This document shows positions 26,117-34,580 of a stretch of 64,000 bases of DNA, piece by piece (the first letter of the stretch is position 1; every line of letters starts with the position of its first letter). Below the pieces are notes generated by a model. That model saw only the letters and a program-made list of their open reading frames with translations. It made no database searches and was not told where the DNA came from. Origin of the DNA: an uncultured Hellea sp. GTDB lineage: Bacteria > Pseudomonadota > Alphaproteobacteria > Caulobacterales > Maricaulaceae. The position numbers and the translations under genes were made by a program. The DNA lies in contig CALLMD010000022.1 in NCBI GenBank assembly GCA_938007935.1, positions 1-64,000 on the forward strand, read 5' to 3'.

Positions 26117-26422
26117 ATGGGTGTTGTTTTTAAACCGGGCGTAAAGCTCTCAAGCACGGTCTGTAAAACACAGATTATGGTACTGCGCGTGCCTGCGGTT
26201 GAGCTTGATATTAGCTGCGGCGGCGCGCCGATGCAAATCGGCGATCCAGCCGAACTTGGTGACATGAGCGGAGAAAATTCAGGCACAATGGTCGGCAAAC
26301 GCTATACTGATGCCGATGAGACTATGGAGTTTTTGTGCACGCGCGGCGGAGATGGCACGCTCGCCATTGCAGGATATGTCATAGATATAAAAGCGGCTAA
26401 GAAACTGCCTAGCTCTGACTAG
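26117..26422 (+). CDS. Small conserved cysteine-containing protein of the CoA-ligase operon
   Basis: A 101-residue soluble protein of unknown function. It has FKPGVKLSSTVCKTQIMVLR at its start, then ELDISCGGAPM and a C-terminal FLCTRGGDGTL, giving three Cys. Similar short proteins with a K-S-x-VC-T-[EQ]-V/I-M start and a CGG-PM motif are, as far as I recall, found directly before acyl-CoA ligases in actinobacterial and sphingomonad catabolic operons. It sits with 2 bases before and none after, between the thiolase-like and ligase genes, so it is surely co-expressed and may bind metal or the ligase. Confidence 0.75.
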   Translation: MGVVFKPGVKLSSTVCKTQIMVLRVPAVELDISCGGAPMQIGDPAELGDMSGENSGTMVGKRYTDADETMEFLCTRGGDGTLAIAGYVIDIKAAKKLPSSD

Positions 26423-27871
26423 ATGAATATTCACCTGCTTCTTCAAATGGCTAGCGAAGCCATGGGTTACCGCGAAGCGGTGGTTTGTGGTAACATGCGC
26501 CTGACATTTGAAGAGCTTGGTGAGGCCGCAAAATCTGTTGCGGCGAAACTTAAAACTGGTGAAAAACTTGGCTATCTGGCAGAAGGCCATCCCGCATTTC
26601 CAGCGGCTTTATTCGGCGCGGCCTTAGCCGGAACGCCTTTTGTTTCGCTCAATTACCGCCTTTCAGACGAACAATTAGCGGCGCAGATTGCTCGTATTAC
26701 GCCTGCGCAATTTATCACCGATACAAGCACTAAGGCCGAGGGCCTCACACTCATGAGTCCAGAGGCTTCTATCATTGGCCCCGCTTTTGACGGCGAAGCG
26801 CCAAATGAGGACGGCGCTATAGCGGTCGAGCTCTTTACAAGCGGGACAACGGGCGAGCCAAAATCCGCTGTGCTGCGTCATTCCAACCTTATGGCCTATA
26901 TTTTTGGCACGGTTGAATTTATGAGTGCAGAGGAAGATGAAGCCGCGCTCTTAACAGTGCCGCCTTACCATATAGCGGGCATTGCCGCTGTGCTCAGCTC
27001 GACCTATGCAGGGCGGCGTATGGTACAGCTTCCGAGTTTTACGCCCGAGGCTTGGATAAATCTGGCGCGAAAAGAAAACGTCACTAATGCTTTTCTTGTT
27101 CCGACTATGTTGCAGCGTATTGTCGATTATGCGGGTGATAAACTCGACTTACCGCACATGCGAAATATCGCCTATGGCGGGGGAAAGATGCCGCGCCAAA
27201 CGATTGAGGCGGCTATGGCTCTCTTGCCTCACGTCAATTTTACTAATGCTTATGGGCTGACCGAAACAAGTGCCACAATATGTATGCTTAGCCCTGATGA
27301 TCACCGCGAAGCTTTTACCAGCGATGATCCGGCTATCAAACGCAGGCTTGGCTCTGCGGGTATTCCTATTCCAACGATCGAGCTTCAAATCCGCAGTGAA
27401 GAGGGCGCTATATGCGCCGCAGAAGAAACTGGACTTGTTTGGGTGCGAGGCGATCAAGTGAGCGGCGAATATAAAGGCCTTGGGTCTCAGCTCGATGATG
27501 AGGGTTGGTTCCTCACCAAAGATCGGGGGTTTGTGGATAGCGGTGGTTATCTCTTTATAGATGGCCGCGCCGATGACGTTATCGTGCGGGGCGGGGAGAA
27601 TATATCGCCCGGCGAAATCGAAGATGTGCTGCGAAGTCACACCGCTATCAAAGATGTGGCGGCTGTGGCTGTGGCCGATACAGAATGGGGCGAGACTGTC
27701 GGCATAGCTATTGTCTGCAAATCGGAAGTTAGCGATGCAGAGCTTTGCGATCTTGTGCGCGCCAATTTGCGTTCCTCTCGTGTGCCCTCTGTGATAAAAC
27801 GCATGGATGAGCTTCCTTATAATGAAACAGGCAAACTCCTGCGCCGTGTTATCAGAGACGGATTTGCCTAA
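26423..27871 (+). CDS. AMP-dependent acyl-CoA ligase
   Basis: A 482-residue member of the ANL superfamily, which activates a carboxylic acid with ATP and then CoA. The phosphate loop is LFTSGTTGEPKSA (near residue 138), the adenine motif YGLTETSA (near 277), the hinge DRGFVDSGGYLFIDGRADD (near 375) and the catalytic Lys lies in ETGKLLRR at the end. The N-terminal part is short (starts MNIHLLLQMASEAMGYREAV), making it about 30-60 residues shorter than typical ligases. It begins on the base after the small Cys protein gene. It is the probable entry step of the cluster. Confidence 0.93.
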   Translation: MNIHLLLQMASEAMGYREAVVCGNMRLTFEELGEAAKSVAAKLKTGEKLGYLAEGHPAFPAALFGAALAGTPFVSLNYRLSDEQLAAQIARITPAQFITDTSTKAEGLTLMSPEASIIGPAFDGEAPNEDGAIAVELFTSGTTGEPKSAVLRHSNLMAYIFGTVEFMSAEEDEAALLTVPPYHIAGIAAVLSSTYAGRRMVQLPSFTPEAWINLARKENVTNAFLVPTMLQRIVDYAGDKLDLPHMRNIAYGGGKMPRQTIEAAMALLPHVNFTNAYGLTETSATICMLSPDDHREAFTSDDPAIKRRLGSAGIPIPTIELQIRSEEGAICAAEETGLVWVRGDQVSGEYKGLGSQLDDEGWFLTKDRGFVDSGGYLFIDGRADDVIVRGGENISPGEIEDVLRSHTAIKDVAAVAVADTEWGETVGIAIVCKSEVSDAELCDLVRANLRSSRVPSVIKRMDELPYNETGKLLRRVIRDGFA

Positions 27872-29129
27872 AACGCATCACGCGGCAAATTATGCCAATC
27901 ATTTGCTCAGCGAATTAGGATGCTTAGAGCAGGTCTCAGCTTTATCAGATCATCCTGCCATTGCGTGGCGGCGCTCAGGTCTATTACGCACCACCAAATT
28001 AATGCTGCCAGTACCACTTACCGCTCATGTTGATGGTGTTTTAATGGCCCTGCGCGCCTTGTGCCCCAAGGCTGATTTACCCGATAGCGGCGCGCTGCTG
28101 ATGGGAGAGCGGGCACGTCTTCGAAAAACGATAAGAAATGGCCGTCAATGCGCGGGCGGATATGGGCGGCTTATGGACACGGCAAATGGCCGTATAGCGG
28201 TTAATCTCGTACGCGAAGATGATTGGGGGCTTATTCCAGCATGGCTGGAAGACGCCGCCGAGGATTGGGACGGCATTACTAAGATAGTCGCAAAAAAAGA
28301 CACAGCTTTTCTAGTAAACCGAGCCGCAGAAATTGGCTTGGCTGTTGCAGAGGATAAATTACCAGATCGACCGAAAAGTTGGGTATCTATTAAGCGATTT
28401 GAAAAGGCACCAAGAAAAACGAACCCACTCATCGTTGACCTTTCAGGTTTATGGGCAGGGCCTTTGGCCTCAAGTTTATTGGCGATGTGCGGGGCCAAGG
28501 TCGTCAAAGTTGAAAGCCCGACACGGCCTGATGGTATGCGACTGGGGCATAAAGGATTTTATGCACTGCTGAATGCCGGCAAAGACTGTGTGGCCTTGAA
28601 TTTTAGAGACGCAAATGATCTGGCCAAGCTTAAAGCATTATTAGACCGCGCCGATATTGTTATCGAAGCCTCACGCCCCCGTGCTTTACGCCAACTCGGT
28701 ATTATCGCAGAAGAATTTGTTTCCCGAAAACCAGGCCAGATTTGGGCGCGGCTTACGGCCTATGGCCAGTCTGCAAACCGTATAGGATTTGGTGATGATA
28801 TTGGCATATCGGCAGGGCTCGCTTCGGTTATGGAGGCCGCTCATGGTGAGCCCTGTTTTGTAGGTGACGCTATAGCGGATCCTGTCAATGGTGTGCATCT
28901 GGCCATTGCTATTCAAGCCATGCTTAGTCAAGGCGGCGGGGCGGTTATCGATATGTCTATGCGTGATGTGCTGCGTCACGCTATCGGGGATGTTGCAAAC
29001 GATTTGAGTATAATCGCTAAAACATGGAAGGCTATTGCGGATGAGGATAAAGCCGCGCTTTATCCTCTGCGAAAACCGCAAGGGGAGGTAAAAGCGCTAG
29101 GGGCGGATAATACGGTTTGGCAATGTTAA
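27807..29129 (+). CDS. CaiB/BaiF CoA-transferase with degenerate N-terminal half
   Basis: A protein of up to 440 residues. The C-terminal half (about 200-400; LIVDLSGLWAGPLASSLLAM, CGAKVVKVESPTRPDG) is a recognisable CaiB/BaiF module, with the catalytic-type Asp in AVIDMSMRD (near residue 385). The N-terminal ~190 residues are only weakly related, with WRRSGL and a hydrophobic PVPLTAHVDGVLMALRAL, and look like a worn remnant of another module. The start is uncertain: ATG 27807, ATG 27822 or GTG 27846; all overlap the ligase gene by 26-65 bases. It also overlaps the amidohydrolase start. Confidence 0.8.
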   Translation: MSFLIMKQANSCAVLSETDLPKTHHAANYANHLLSELGCLEQVSALSDHPAIAWRRSGLLRTTKLMLPVPLTAHVDGVLMALRALCPKADLPDSGALLMGERARLRKTIRNGRQCAGGYGRLMDTANGRIAVNLVREDDWGLIPAWLEDAAEDWDGITKIVAKKDTAFLVNRAAEIGLAVAEDKLPDRPKSWVSIKRFEKAPRKTNPLIVDLSGLWAGPLASSLLAMCGAKVVKVESPTRPDGMRLGHKGFYALLNAGKDCVALNFRDANDLAKLKALLDRADIVIEASRPRALRQLGIIAEEFVSRKPGQIWARLTAYGQSANRIGFGDDIGISAGLASVMEAAHGEPCFVGDAIADPVNGVHLAIAIQAMLSQGGGAVIDMSMRDVLRHAIGDVANDLSIIAKTWKAIADEDKAALYPLRKPQGEVKALGADNTVWQC

Positions 29130-30442
29130 TTCGTAATGTTGACCTAAAAGGAACAATTGTAGATGTGTTCATAACCCAAGGCATTATTCGCGATATTGGC
29201 CCTAATCTCAAATATGATGATAAGATTTTCCTTGAGGGGGCAGGCGGCGCACTCCTTCCCGGACTGCATGATCATCACATCCACTTAAATGCGAGCGCGG
29301 CGGCGATGAATTCCTTAAGTTGCGGTCCGCCAGATATAGTGAATAAAACCGCGCTGATAAATACGCTTCATGCTGCGCAATCGGATTTCATTCGGGGTGT
29401 AGGTTATCATCCAAGTGTTGCAGGTGAAATTGACCGAATGTGGCTGGATGATAACGGCCCAAAAAAACCCATCCGTATCCAGCATCGCAGTGGACGTCTT
29501 TGGATTTTAAATTCATTGGCGATGCAGGCTAATGGATTAATCGTGCCTGCTAATGGACGTTTGCTTGATAGCGATTCGGATATTCGTGGGGCAAGCCAGT
29601 TTCCAGATTTGAAACCGCTGATCAATCGTCTTTTGGGATATGGCATTACGGGGGTGACTGAGGTGACGCCAAGTAATGGCGCAGAGGAGCTTGCGCATTA
29701 TTTAAAACATGCGCAGCCCTTACGACTTTGTATTATGGGCAAGGCAGACTTATCAAATTTGAATGATCCGCATATTGGCCCGCTAAAGCTCCATTATCAT
29801 GACCATAACCTACCGGCCTTGGATGATTTGGCCGCAGAAATAAAAGCCGCTCATAAAGCTGGCCGTAATATGGCGGCGCATTGTGTGACGCGGGCGGAAC
29901 TCATGCTGACTTTGGCCGCAATTGAACAAGCGGGCGTAATGGCAGGAGATAGAATTGAACATGCTGCGATTGCTGATGATGCCACGATAGATTGGATGAA
30001 ACGGCTTGGGGTAATCGTTGTAACACAGCCCAATTTTATAGCCGAACGGGTAAAGGCATATCGCAAAGATGTCCCGCTTAAGGAACATGGTAATTTGTGG
30101 CGTTTAAAGGCCTTCGAAACTGCAGGGCTGCCTATGGCCGCGGGAAGCGATGCGCCATTTGGTGACGCTAATCCATGGGCGGCAATGGCGGCGGCGGTTA
30201 CCCGTCCTAGCGGCTTTGAAGCGGAGGCCGTCTCGCCCGAGACTGCCTTGGCGCTTTACACGAAACCTTGCCATGATGCGGGCGCGCCAGCGCGGCGCGT
30301 TGAGGTGGAGGCTATAGCCGATTTATGCTTGATAGATAGGCCATGGGCAGAGGCTCGTATGAATTTAGGCGATGTTAAAGTCAAAGCCACATGGGTAGGA
30401 GGCAGCTTAGTCTATAATGGCGTCAATGAGGCCCCAGTCTAA
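29123..30442 (+). CDS. Amidohydrolase-superfamily metal hydrolase (YtcJ-like)
   Basis: A 439-residue protein. The metal motif is GLHDHHIHLN (HxH near residues 51-53), later ligands are AAHCVTRAE (His near 250) and RIEHAAI (His near 279), and the catalytic Asp is in AAGSDAPFGDANPW (near 340). These are typical of the YtcJ/DUF3876-type exo-amidohydrolases. The natural bond may be an amide, lactone or ester. The ATG at 29123 overlaps the CaiB stop; a TTG two codons earlier is possible. Its 3' end overlaps the convergent crotonase gene by 36 bases. Confidence 0.87.
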   Translation: MLIRNVDLKGTIVDVFITQGIIRDIGPNLKYDDKIFLEGAGGALLPGLHDHHIHLNASAAAMNSLSCGPPDIVNKTALINTLHAAQSDFIRGVGYHPSVAGEIDRMWLDDNGPKKPIRIQHRSGRLWILNSLAMQANGLIVPANGRLLDSDSDIRGASQFPDLKPLINRLLGYGITGVTEVTPSNGAEELAHYLKHAQPLRLCIMGKADLSNLNDPHIGPLKLHYHDHNLPALDDLAAEIKAAHKAGRNMAAHCVTRAELMLTLAAIEQAGVMAGDRIEHAAIADDATIDWMKRLGVIVVTQPNFIAERVKAYRKDVPLKEHGNLWRLKAFETAGLPMAAGSDAPFGDANPWAAMAAAVTRPSGFEAEAVSPETALALYTKPCHDAGAPARRVEVEAIADLCLIDRPWAEARMNLGDVKVKATWVGGSLVYNGVNEAPV

Positions 30443-31375
30443 GGCTGTTTTTGCGCGAATTTTCTCCATAGATAGCGCCATATAGGCCGTGCGGTGCCGT
30501 CCAATGCGGCGGGGCAGGCTAGCTGTACCTCCGGCGCCCGGAATGAGACCATATTTAAGTTCGGGCAATTGAAACCAGGCCTCTTTTGATGCCGTGATAT
30601 GTTGTCCGAACGCCGCGATTTCAGCTCCCGCGCCAATAGCTGCGCCGTCAACATGGATATGGAGTTTGTCTTGCAACCTTGCGAGCCGCCATGCGGGTAG
30701 ACGTAAGCTGCGCACCCAATGCGCGGTGGCAGGGTCAGAGATTTCACCAAATTCTTCGATAGCTCCGCCAGTTGAAAATGTGCGGCCTGCGCCTGTCAAA
30801 TACACGCGCTCAATTGCGGGGTTGGCCATGGCAAGATCAAGCGCTTCACATAGCGCGTCGCGCATTTCGGTGCCAATGGCATTATGCGTATCTGGGCGGT
30901 TAAAGGCTAGCGAGAGCTGATTGTCAGACATCTCTATTTGTAAATGAGGGTATTCGGAATTGGGTAGTTTTCGTTTTTCATAACCGCTGAGCCATGTTTT
31001 AAATTCTGGCCCTGTTTGCAGCGCCGCATAAGCAAAGCTTTCAGCAGTTAGAGCGTCGGTAAGGGAAAGAGGCTCACTAGCGCGTAAATGCTGCACAAGC
31101 GCCATCGAGGCGAGTGGAGCCTGTATTATATTGTTTGAAATAGTTTCAAGTTTAGTGGTGCTGTCCAAAACAACATCACAGCAAGGAGCAATTGGGACAT
31201 CGCCAATTCCGATAACGGGACAGGGGAGACCGCGTAGCCATTTCGTTAAAAGCTTATCTTCTGGGCCTTGCTCAAAGACGATGAAAGGGTTTTTTGACTG
31301 AGGGCCGAAATGGTCTCGCGCAGGGTGAGACGCCGCCAAATCTCGAATTTCGTTATACGTTAACGGGTTTTGCAT
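30407..31375 (-). CDS. Enoyl-CoA hydratase/isomerase (crotonase) with extra N-terminal domain
   Basis: A 322-residue protein. The crotonase domain is about residues 140-322: LAFNRPDTHNAIG, LTGAGRTFSTGGAIEEF, HVDGAAIGAGAEIAAF and the ELKYGLIPGAGGTASLPRRIG active-site region with a Glu at the start. Ahead of it are about 135 residues that resemble the end part of a second crotonase (APLASMALVQHLRAS, ALTAESFAYAALQTGPEF), so the gene looks like a worn tandem fusion. I use the ATG at 31375 with GGAG five bases upstream; the longer frame to 31411 would run through the operator. Divergent from the TetR gene. Confidence 0.85.
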   Translation of the reverse strand: MQNPLTYNEIRDLAASHPARDHFGPQSKNPFIVFEQGPEDKLLTKWLRGLPCPVIGIGDVPIAPCCDVVLDSTTKLETISNNIIQAPLASMALVQHLRASEPLSLTDALTAESFAYAALQTGPEFKTWLSGYEKRKLPNSEYPHLQIEMSDNQLSLAFNRPDTHNAIGTEMRDALCEALDLAMANPAIERVYLTGAGRTFSTGGAIEEFGEISDPATAHWVRSLRLPAWRLARLQDKLHIHVDGAAIGAGAEIAAFGQHITASKEAWFQLPELKYGLIPGAGGTASLPRRIGRHRTAYMALSMEKIRAKTALDWGLIDAIID

Positions 31376-31402
31376 TGACTCCGACTTAGGCTTGCGTGAA
31401 TA

Positions 31403-31419
31403 TCCGAACAACGTTCGGA
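31403..31419. promoter_or_regulatory. Operator TCCGAAC-AAC-GTTCGGA (site 2)
   Basis: A perfect 7-bp inverted repeat with a 3-bp centre between the divergent crotonase and TetR starts, ending 9 bases before the TetR ATG. It shares CGAAC-N3-GTTCG with site 1 at 22011-22023. Its position over the TetR leader fits autoregulation together with control of the crotonase gene. Confidence 0.7.
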
Positions 31420-31428
31420 AATGTGTCT

Positions 31429-32133
31429 ATGAGTTCTTCTACAGCTAAAAATTCAGCAAAACAAACGTCATATGGACGTCCGCGTTTATTATCTCATGAA
31501 GAGATTTTGGACGGCGCGGTTGAGTTGGGGCTTGAGGGATTGACGATGAAAAAACTAGCGACCCATCTAAATGTGGGGACAGCTACTTTGTACCAATATT
31601 TCGATAGCCGTAAAACTTTGATGCGGGCCGCCGCCGTACATTCTTTGTCGGACGTTGCGCTTCCTGAAGATAAAGGCCAGCACTGGTCTGATTTGGCTGT
31701 GGAATATGTCCAGAGCTTACAAACATTGCTGGCGGAAAACCCATCCTTCATCCATAGTCACCAGCATTCCGATTATGGATTTGAAGTGCATTTTCGCCTT
31801 ATCGAGCCTTTTCTCACCTCAATGGAACAAAGGGGTTTTGACCCACGGCAGGGTATGGAGGTTTTTAATATAATTGGCATGGCAGCCTTTGCTGGCGCAA
31901 TTGAAACTGTGCGTCACCGCGAATTTGAATTTCAGGACGAAACAATGGAAGTCGTCGCGCGGCGTCAATTTGATCGTTTGGACGCAACAGCCTTTCCGCT
32001 TTTATCGCAAGCCTTTTCAACCTTCACCCAAAGTCCTGAGCAAAAAGTTCACAGCCTATTGCGCGCCGCCTTCACGACTATTGCGCGGGGGCGCGGTGAA
32101 GATGAAGCAAATTTATTTAAGGGTGAGGTGTAA
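31429..32133 (+). CDS. TetR-family transcriptional regulator of the cluster
   Basis: A 234-residue TetR-type repressor: N-terminal helix-turn-helix (about 20-66; LTMKKLATHLNVGTATLYQYF) and a variable ligand-binding C-terminal part with a TetR_C-like layout. The ATG at 31429 has GGAAA upstream, within 12 bases of a perfect inverted repeat; a GTG at 31396 would put the operator inside the gene. It is first in a tightly packed operon (TetR, P450, Rieske, SDR, propeller, VOC) and its stop overlaps the P450 start (TAATG). Ligand is probably a CoA-thioester or the substrate acid; not determined. Confidence 0.93.
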   Translation: MSSSTAKNSAKQTSYGRPRLLSHEEILDGAVELGLEGLTMKKLATHLNVGTATLYQYFDSRKTLMRAAAVHSLSDVALPEDKGQHWSDLAVEYVQSLQTLLAENPSFIHSHQHSDYGFEVHFRLIEPFLTSMEQRGFDPRQGMEVFNIIGMAAFAGAIETVRHREFEFQDETMEVVARRQFDRLDATAFPLLSQAFSTFTQSPEQKVHSLLRAAFTTIARGRGEDEANLFKGEV

Positions 32134-33548
32134 TGGTCGCGCAATTAGATACAGCCAATAGCGAGACAATTCAGCCCGCCAGTGCCATTCCTAACGTTAA
32201 AGGTATCCCCTTTATAGGCAGTACCTTGGAGATGGCGAAAGACCCAGCTGCGTTTTTTGTCAGAGCTTATCGAGATTATGGCCCCGTTTACCGCGTGAAT
32301 GTTTTTGGACGCAAACAATATTGTATTGCCGGTGTTGAATCCGCGAAATTAATGTCAACGAAAAAGGGGCGCGATGGATTGCGCTCTAAAGAGTTCTGGC
32401 AAGATTTTGTCGATCATTTTGGCGCGTCTAAAACGCTGACACAGATTGATGGTGAGGAACACCGCAAGATGCGCGCCATTATGCGCAAAGGGTTTTCGCG
32501 CGAAGCTGCGGCTGGCAAATATCATATGCTGACTGAAATAGGCGATAAGTCGATTACTCGAGATTGGAAAGAGGGCGAGAGCGTTCCTGTGGTCGAAGCG
32601 TTTCAGTATATGATTGTCCAAATGATCGGTGAGATGATGAGCGGAGACGCGCCGCTTGAATATGTCAAAGACATTCGCACCAATATCTTATTCTTGCTCA
32701 ATACATTAGTGGCGCGTGTGCGGCCGAAGGTAATGCTAAAATCACCCAAGTTTAAGAAAGCCAGTAAGCGTGTTGATGAGCTTGGTGAGAAACTCATCGC
32801 GCAATTTAAGGCTTATGCTGATAGTGGTGAGCTGCCTGATAATTTGTTGGGTGATGTCTATCAAGCGCATATTGACGACCCTGAATTTGTGCAGGCGAGG
32901 GATTTAAGCGTACTCCTGACGGGGCCTTATGTGGCAGGGTTAGATACGGTTGCTAACACTGTAGCGGCGGCGACTTATGGTATTTTAAAAACGCCAGGCG
33001 TTTTAGAAAAAGTACAAGCCGAGGCAGATGCGCTTTATGCCAAAGATACCGTTACGGAAATGGATATTCGCGGGCTCGATTATATTCAAGGCTGCCTCAA
33101 AGAGGCCATGCGCCTCTGGCCGATTGCCGTGGCACAAATGAGAACAACAAATCATGATCTTGAATTTGAAGGCTATACAATTCCTAAAGACGAGTTGATT
33201 TTTATTGGAACATCTGTTCCTCATTTCATGGAAGAATATTTCCCTGACCCCTTTAAATTTGATCCTGAACGTTTCAATGAAGAGCGCCGGGAGCATATGA
33301 AGCCGGGGGTCTATGCCCCATTTGGGCGGGGACCACATTCATGCCTTGGACAAAATTTGGCTGAAGTTTTGATGGGCGTTATTATGGCAAGGCTTTTCCA
33401 CCGCCTCGACCTCTCGCTTGATCCCCCGGGATATGTTTTAAAAACCAAATCTGCACCGACACCAGGGCCTGCCATGAGCTTTGCCGTGAAGGTAAATGGC
33501 GAGAGACATCCCGCAAAGACCCTTGTTCCAGAAATATTAGAAGCATAG
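32133..33548 (+). CDS. Cytochrome P450 of the catabolic cluster
   Basis: A 471-residue soluble P450. I-helix motif AGLDTVAN (near residue 270; the usual acid-Thr pair is D-T), K-helix KEAMRLWP (near 325) and the heme-Cys loop FGRGPHSCLGQNLAE (near 391). It differs clearly from the P450 at 12009, so they are not recent duplicates. It is cotranscribed with the TetR gene and the Rieske oxygenase gene (9 bases downstream), and the ferredoxin at 21650, under the same operator, is a likely electron donor. Expected reaction: hydroxylation of an unactivated carbon on the cluster substrate. Confidence 0.95.
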   Translation: MVAQLDTANSETIQPASAIPNVKGIPFIGSTLEMAKDPAAFFVRAYRDYGPVYRVNVFGRKQYCIAGVESAKLMSTKKGRDGLRSKEFWQDFVDHFGASKTLTQIDGEEHRKMRAIMRKGFSREAAAGKYHMLTEIGDKSITRDWKEGESVPVVEAFQYMIVQMIGEMMSGDAPLEYVKDIRTNILFLLNTLVARVRPKVMLKSPKFKKASKRVDELGEKLIAQFKAYADSGELPDNLLGDVYQAHIDDPEFVQARDLSVLLTGPYVAGLDTVANTVAAATYGILKTPGVLEKVQAEADALYAKDTVTEMDIRGLDYIQGCLKEAMRLWPIAVAQMRTTNHDLEFEGYTIPKDELIFIGTSVPHFMEEYFPDPFKFDPERFNEERREHMKPGVYAPFGRGPHSCLGQNLAEVLMGVIMARLFHRLDLSLDPPGYVLKTKSAPTPGPAMSFAVKVNGERHPAKTLVPEILEA

Positions 33549-33557
33549 GAGACCCTT

Positions 33558-34580
33558 ATGAACGCACCTGTAAATCCTGATCATATCCAAACAGGCGAAG
33601 AGTTAGAGCGCTGTCCATTCCCCATTCCCTATGGATGGTTTTGTGTTCATTTTTCGCATGAGCTAAAGGCTGGCGATATCAAAATTGAAAAAATGTTCGG
33701 GAAGGAATGGGTTTTATTCCGCGGTGAAGATGGATCTGTTGGCATGACAGATCCCTTCTGTCCGCATTTAGGCGCGCATTTAGGTCACGGCGGTAAAGTC
33801 GTCGGCAATAATATCCAATGTCCGTTTCATAATTGGGAGTTTGATAGCGAAGGCTGGTGCAAGAAAATTCCTTACGGCAAAGTGATGCCAGGAGTCGCGC
33901 GTAAACGCGCTATTCTCCAAGCACTTCCCACGATTGAGAAATATGGCGCGATTTGGGCGTGGTATCATCCAAAGGGTGAGGAGCCTAAATGGGAGCTGCC
34001 ATCGCATCCAGAATTTGAGAATGAGGATGAGCATGTTGAAACGAAGTTCCACTCTTGGGATATAGGCACCTGCCTTCAAGAAATGGGAGAAAACTCTGTG
34101 GATACGCCGCATTTGAAATTTCTTCATGGCGCGCCCATCATTCCTGATGTGACCGCCAAAGCTGACGGTCATATTTGGCATTACGACATTATGGACGGCT
34201 ATATTGTTGGCGAAAGTCATGGCCCGGGTCTCGCGCCTAACCGCCATTCGAAAGACGGCGTCTCTATGCTCATGTATGCTATGCCTTCACCTGTGGATGA
34301 GGAATTGTCCCGCGTTCGCATGATGTTTAAATGGAAGAAGTATCCGGAAGGCTCCAAGGAAGCGGCAATAGGTCAGCATCTTTATGAGCATTCTATTGGC
34401 GAAGCCGAAGGGGAAGAATCTGCTGGTTTTGAATCTGTTGACCTCATTGTTTGGGATAATAAAAAATATCGCCCGAAACCGCTTCTTTGTGATGGTGATG
34501 GGCCGATTTTGGCATGGCGTAAATATTTCCGTCAATTCTATGTTGATTTAGATGAAAACGATCCTGCGGTGGCCATGTAG
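33558..34580 (+). CDS. Rieske non-heme iron oxygenase, KshA-like
   Basis: A 340-residue oxygenase component. The Rieske centre is CPHLGAHLGHGG ... CPFHNWEF (C-x-H then C-x2-H, about residues 67-90). The mononuclear iron site is ENSVDTPHLKFLHG (NxxDxxHxxxxH, about 178-191), the form used in 3-ketosteroid 9-alpha-hydroxylase KshA and related terpene/steroid hydroxylases. Electrons come from a separate reductase that is not in this window; the ferredoxin at 21650 may help. GGAGACC precedes the ATG. Together with the P450 it gives the cluster two different monooxygenation steps. Confidence 0.93.
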   Translation: MNAPVNPDHIQTGEELERCPFPIPYGWFCVHFSHELKAGDIKIEKMFGKEWVLFRGEDGSVGMTDPFCPHLGAHLGHGGKVVGNNIQCPFHNWEFDSEGWCKKIPYGKVMPGVARKRAILQALPTIEKYGAIWAWYHPKGEEPKWELPSHPEFENEDEHVETKFHSWDIGTCLQEMGENSVDTPHLKFLHGAPIIPDVTAKADGHIWHYDIMDGYIVGESHGPGLAPNRHSKDGVSMLMYAMPSPVDEELSRVRMMFKWKKYPEGSKEAAIGQHLYEHSIGEAEGEESAGFESVDLIVWDNKKYRPKPLLCDGDGPILAWRKYFRQFYVDLDENDPAVAM

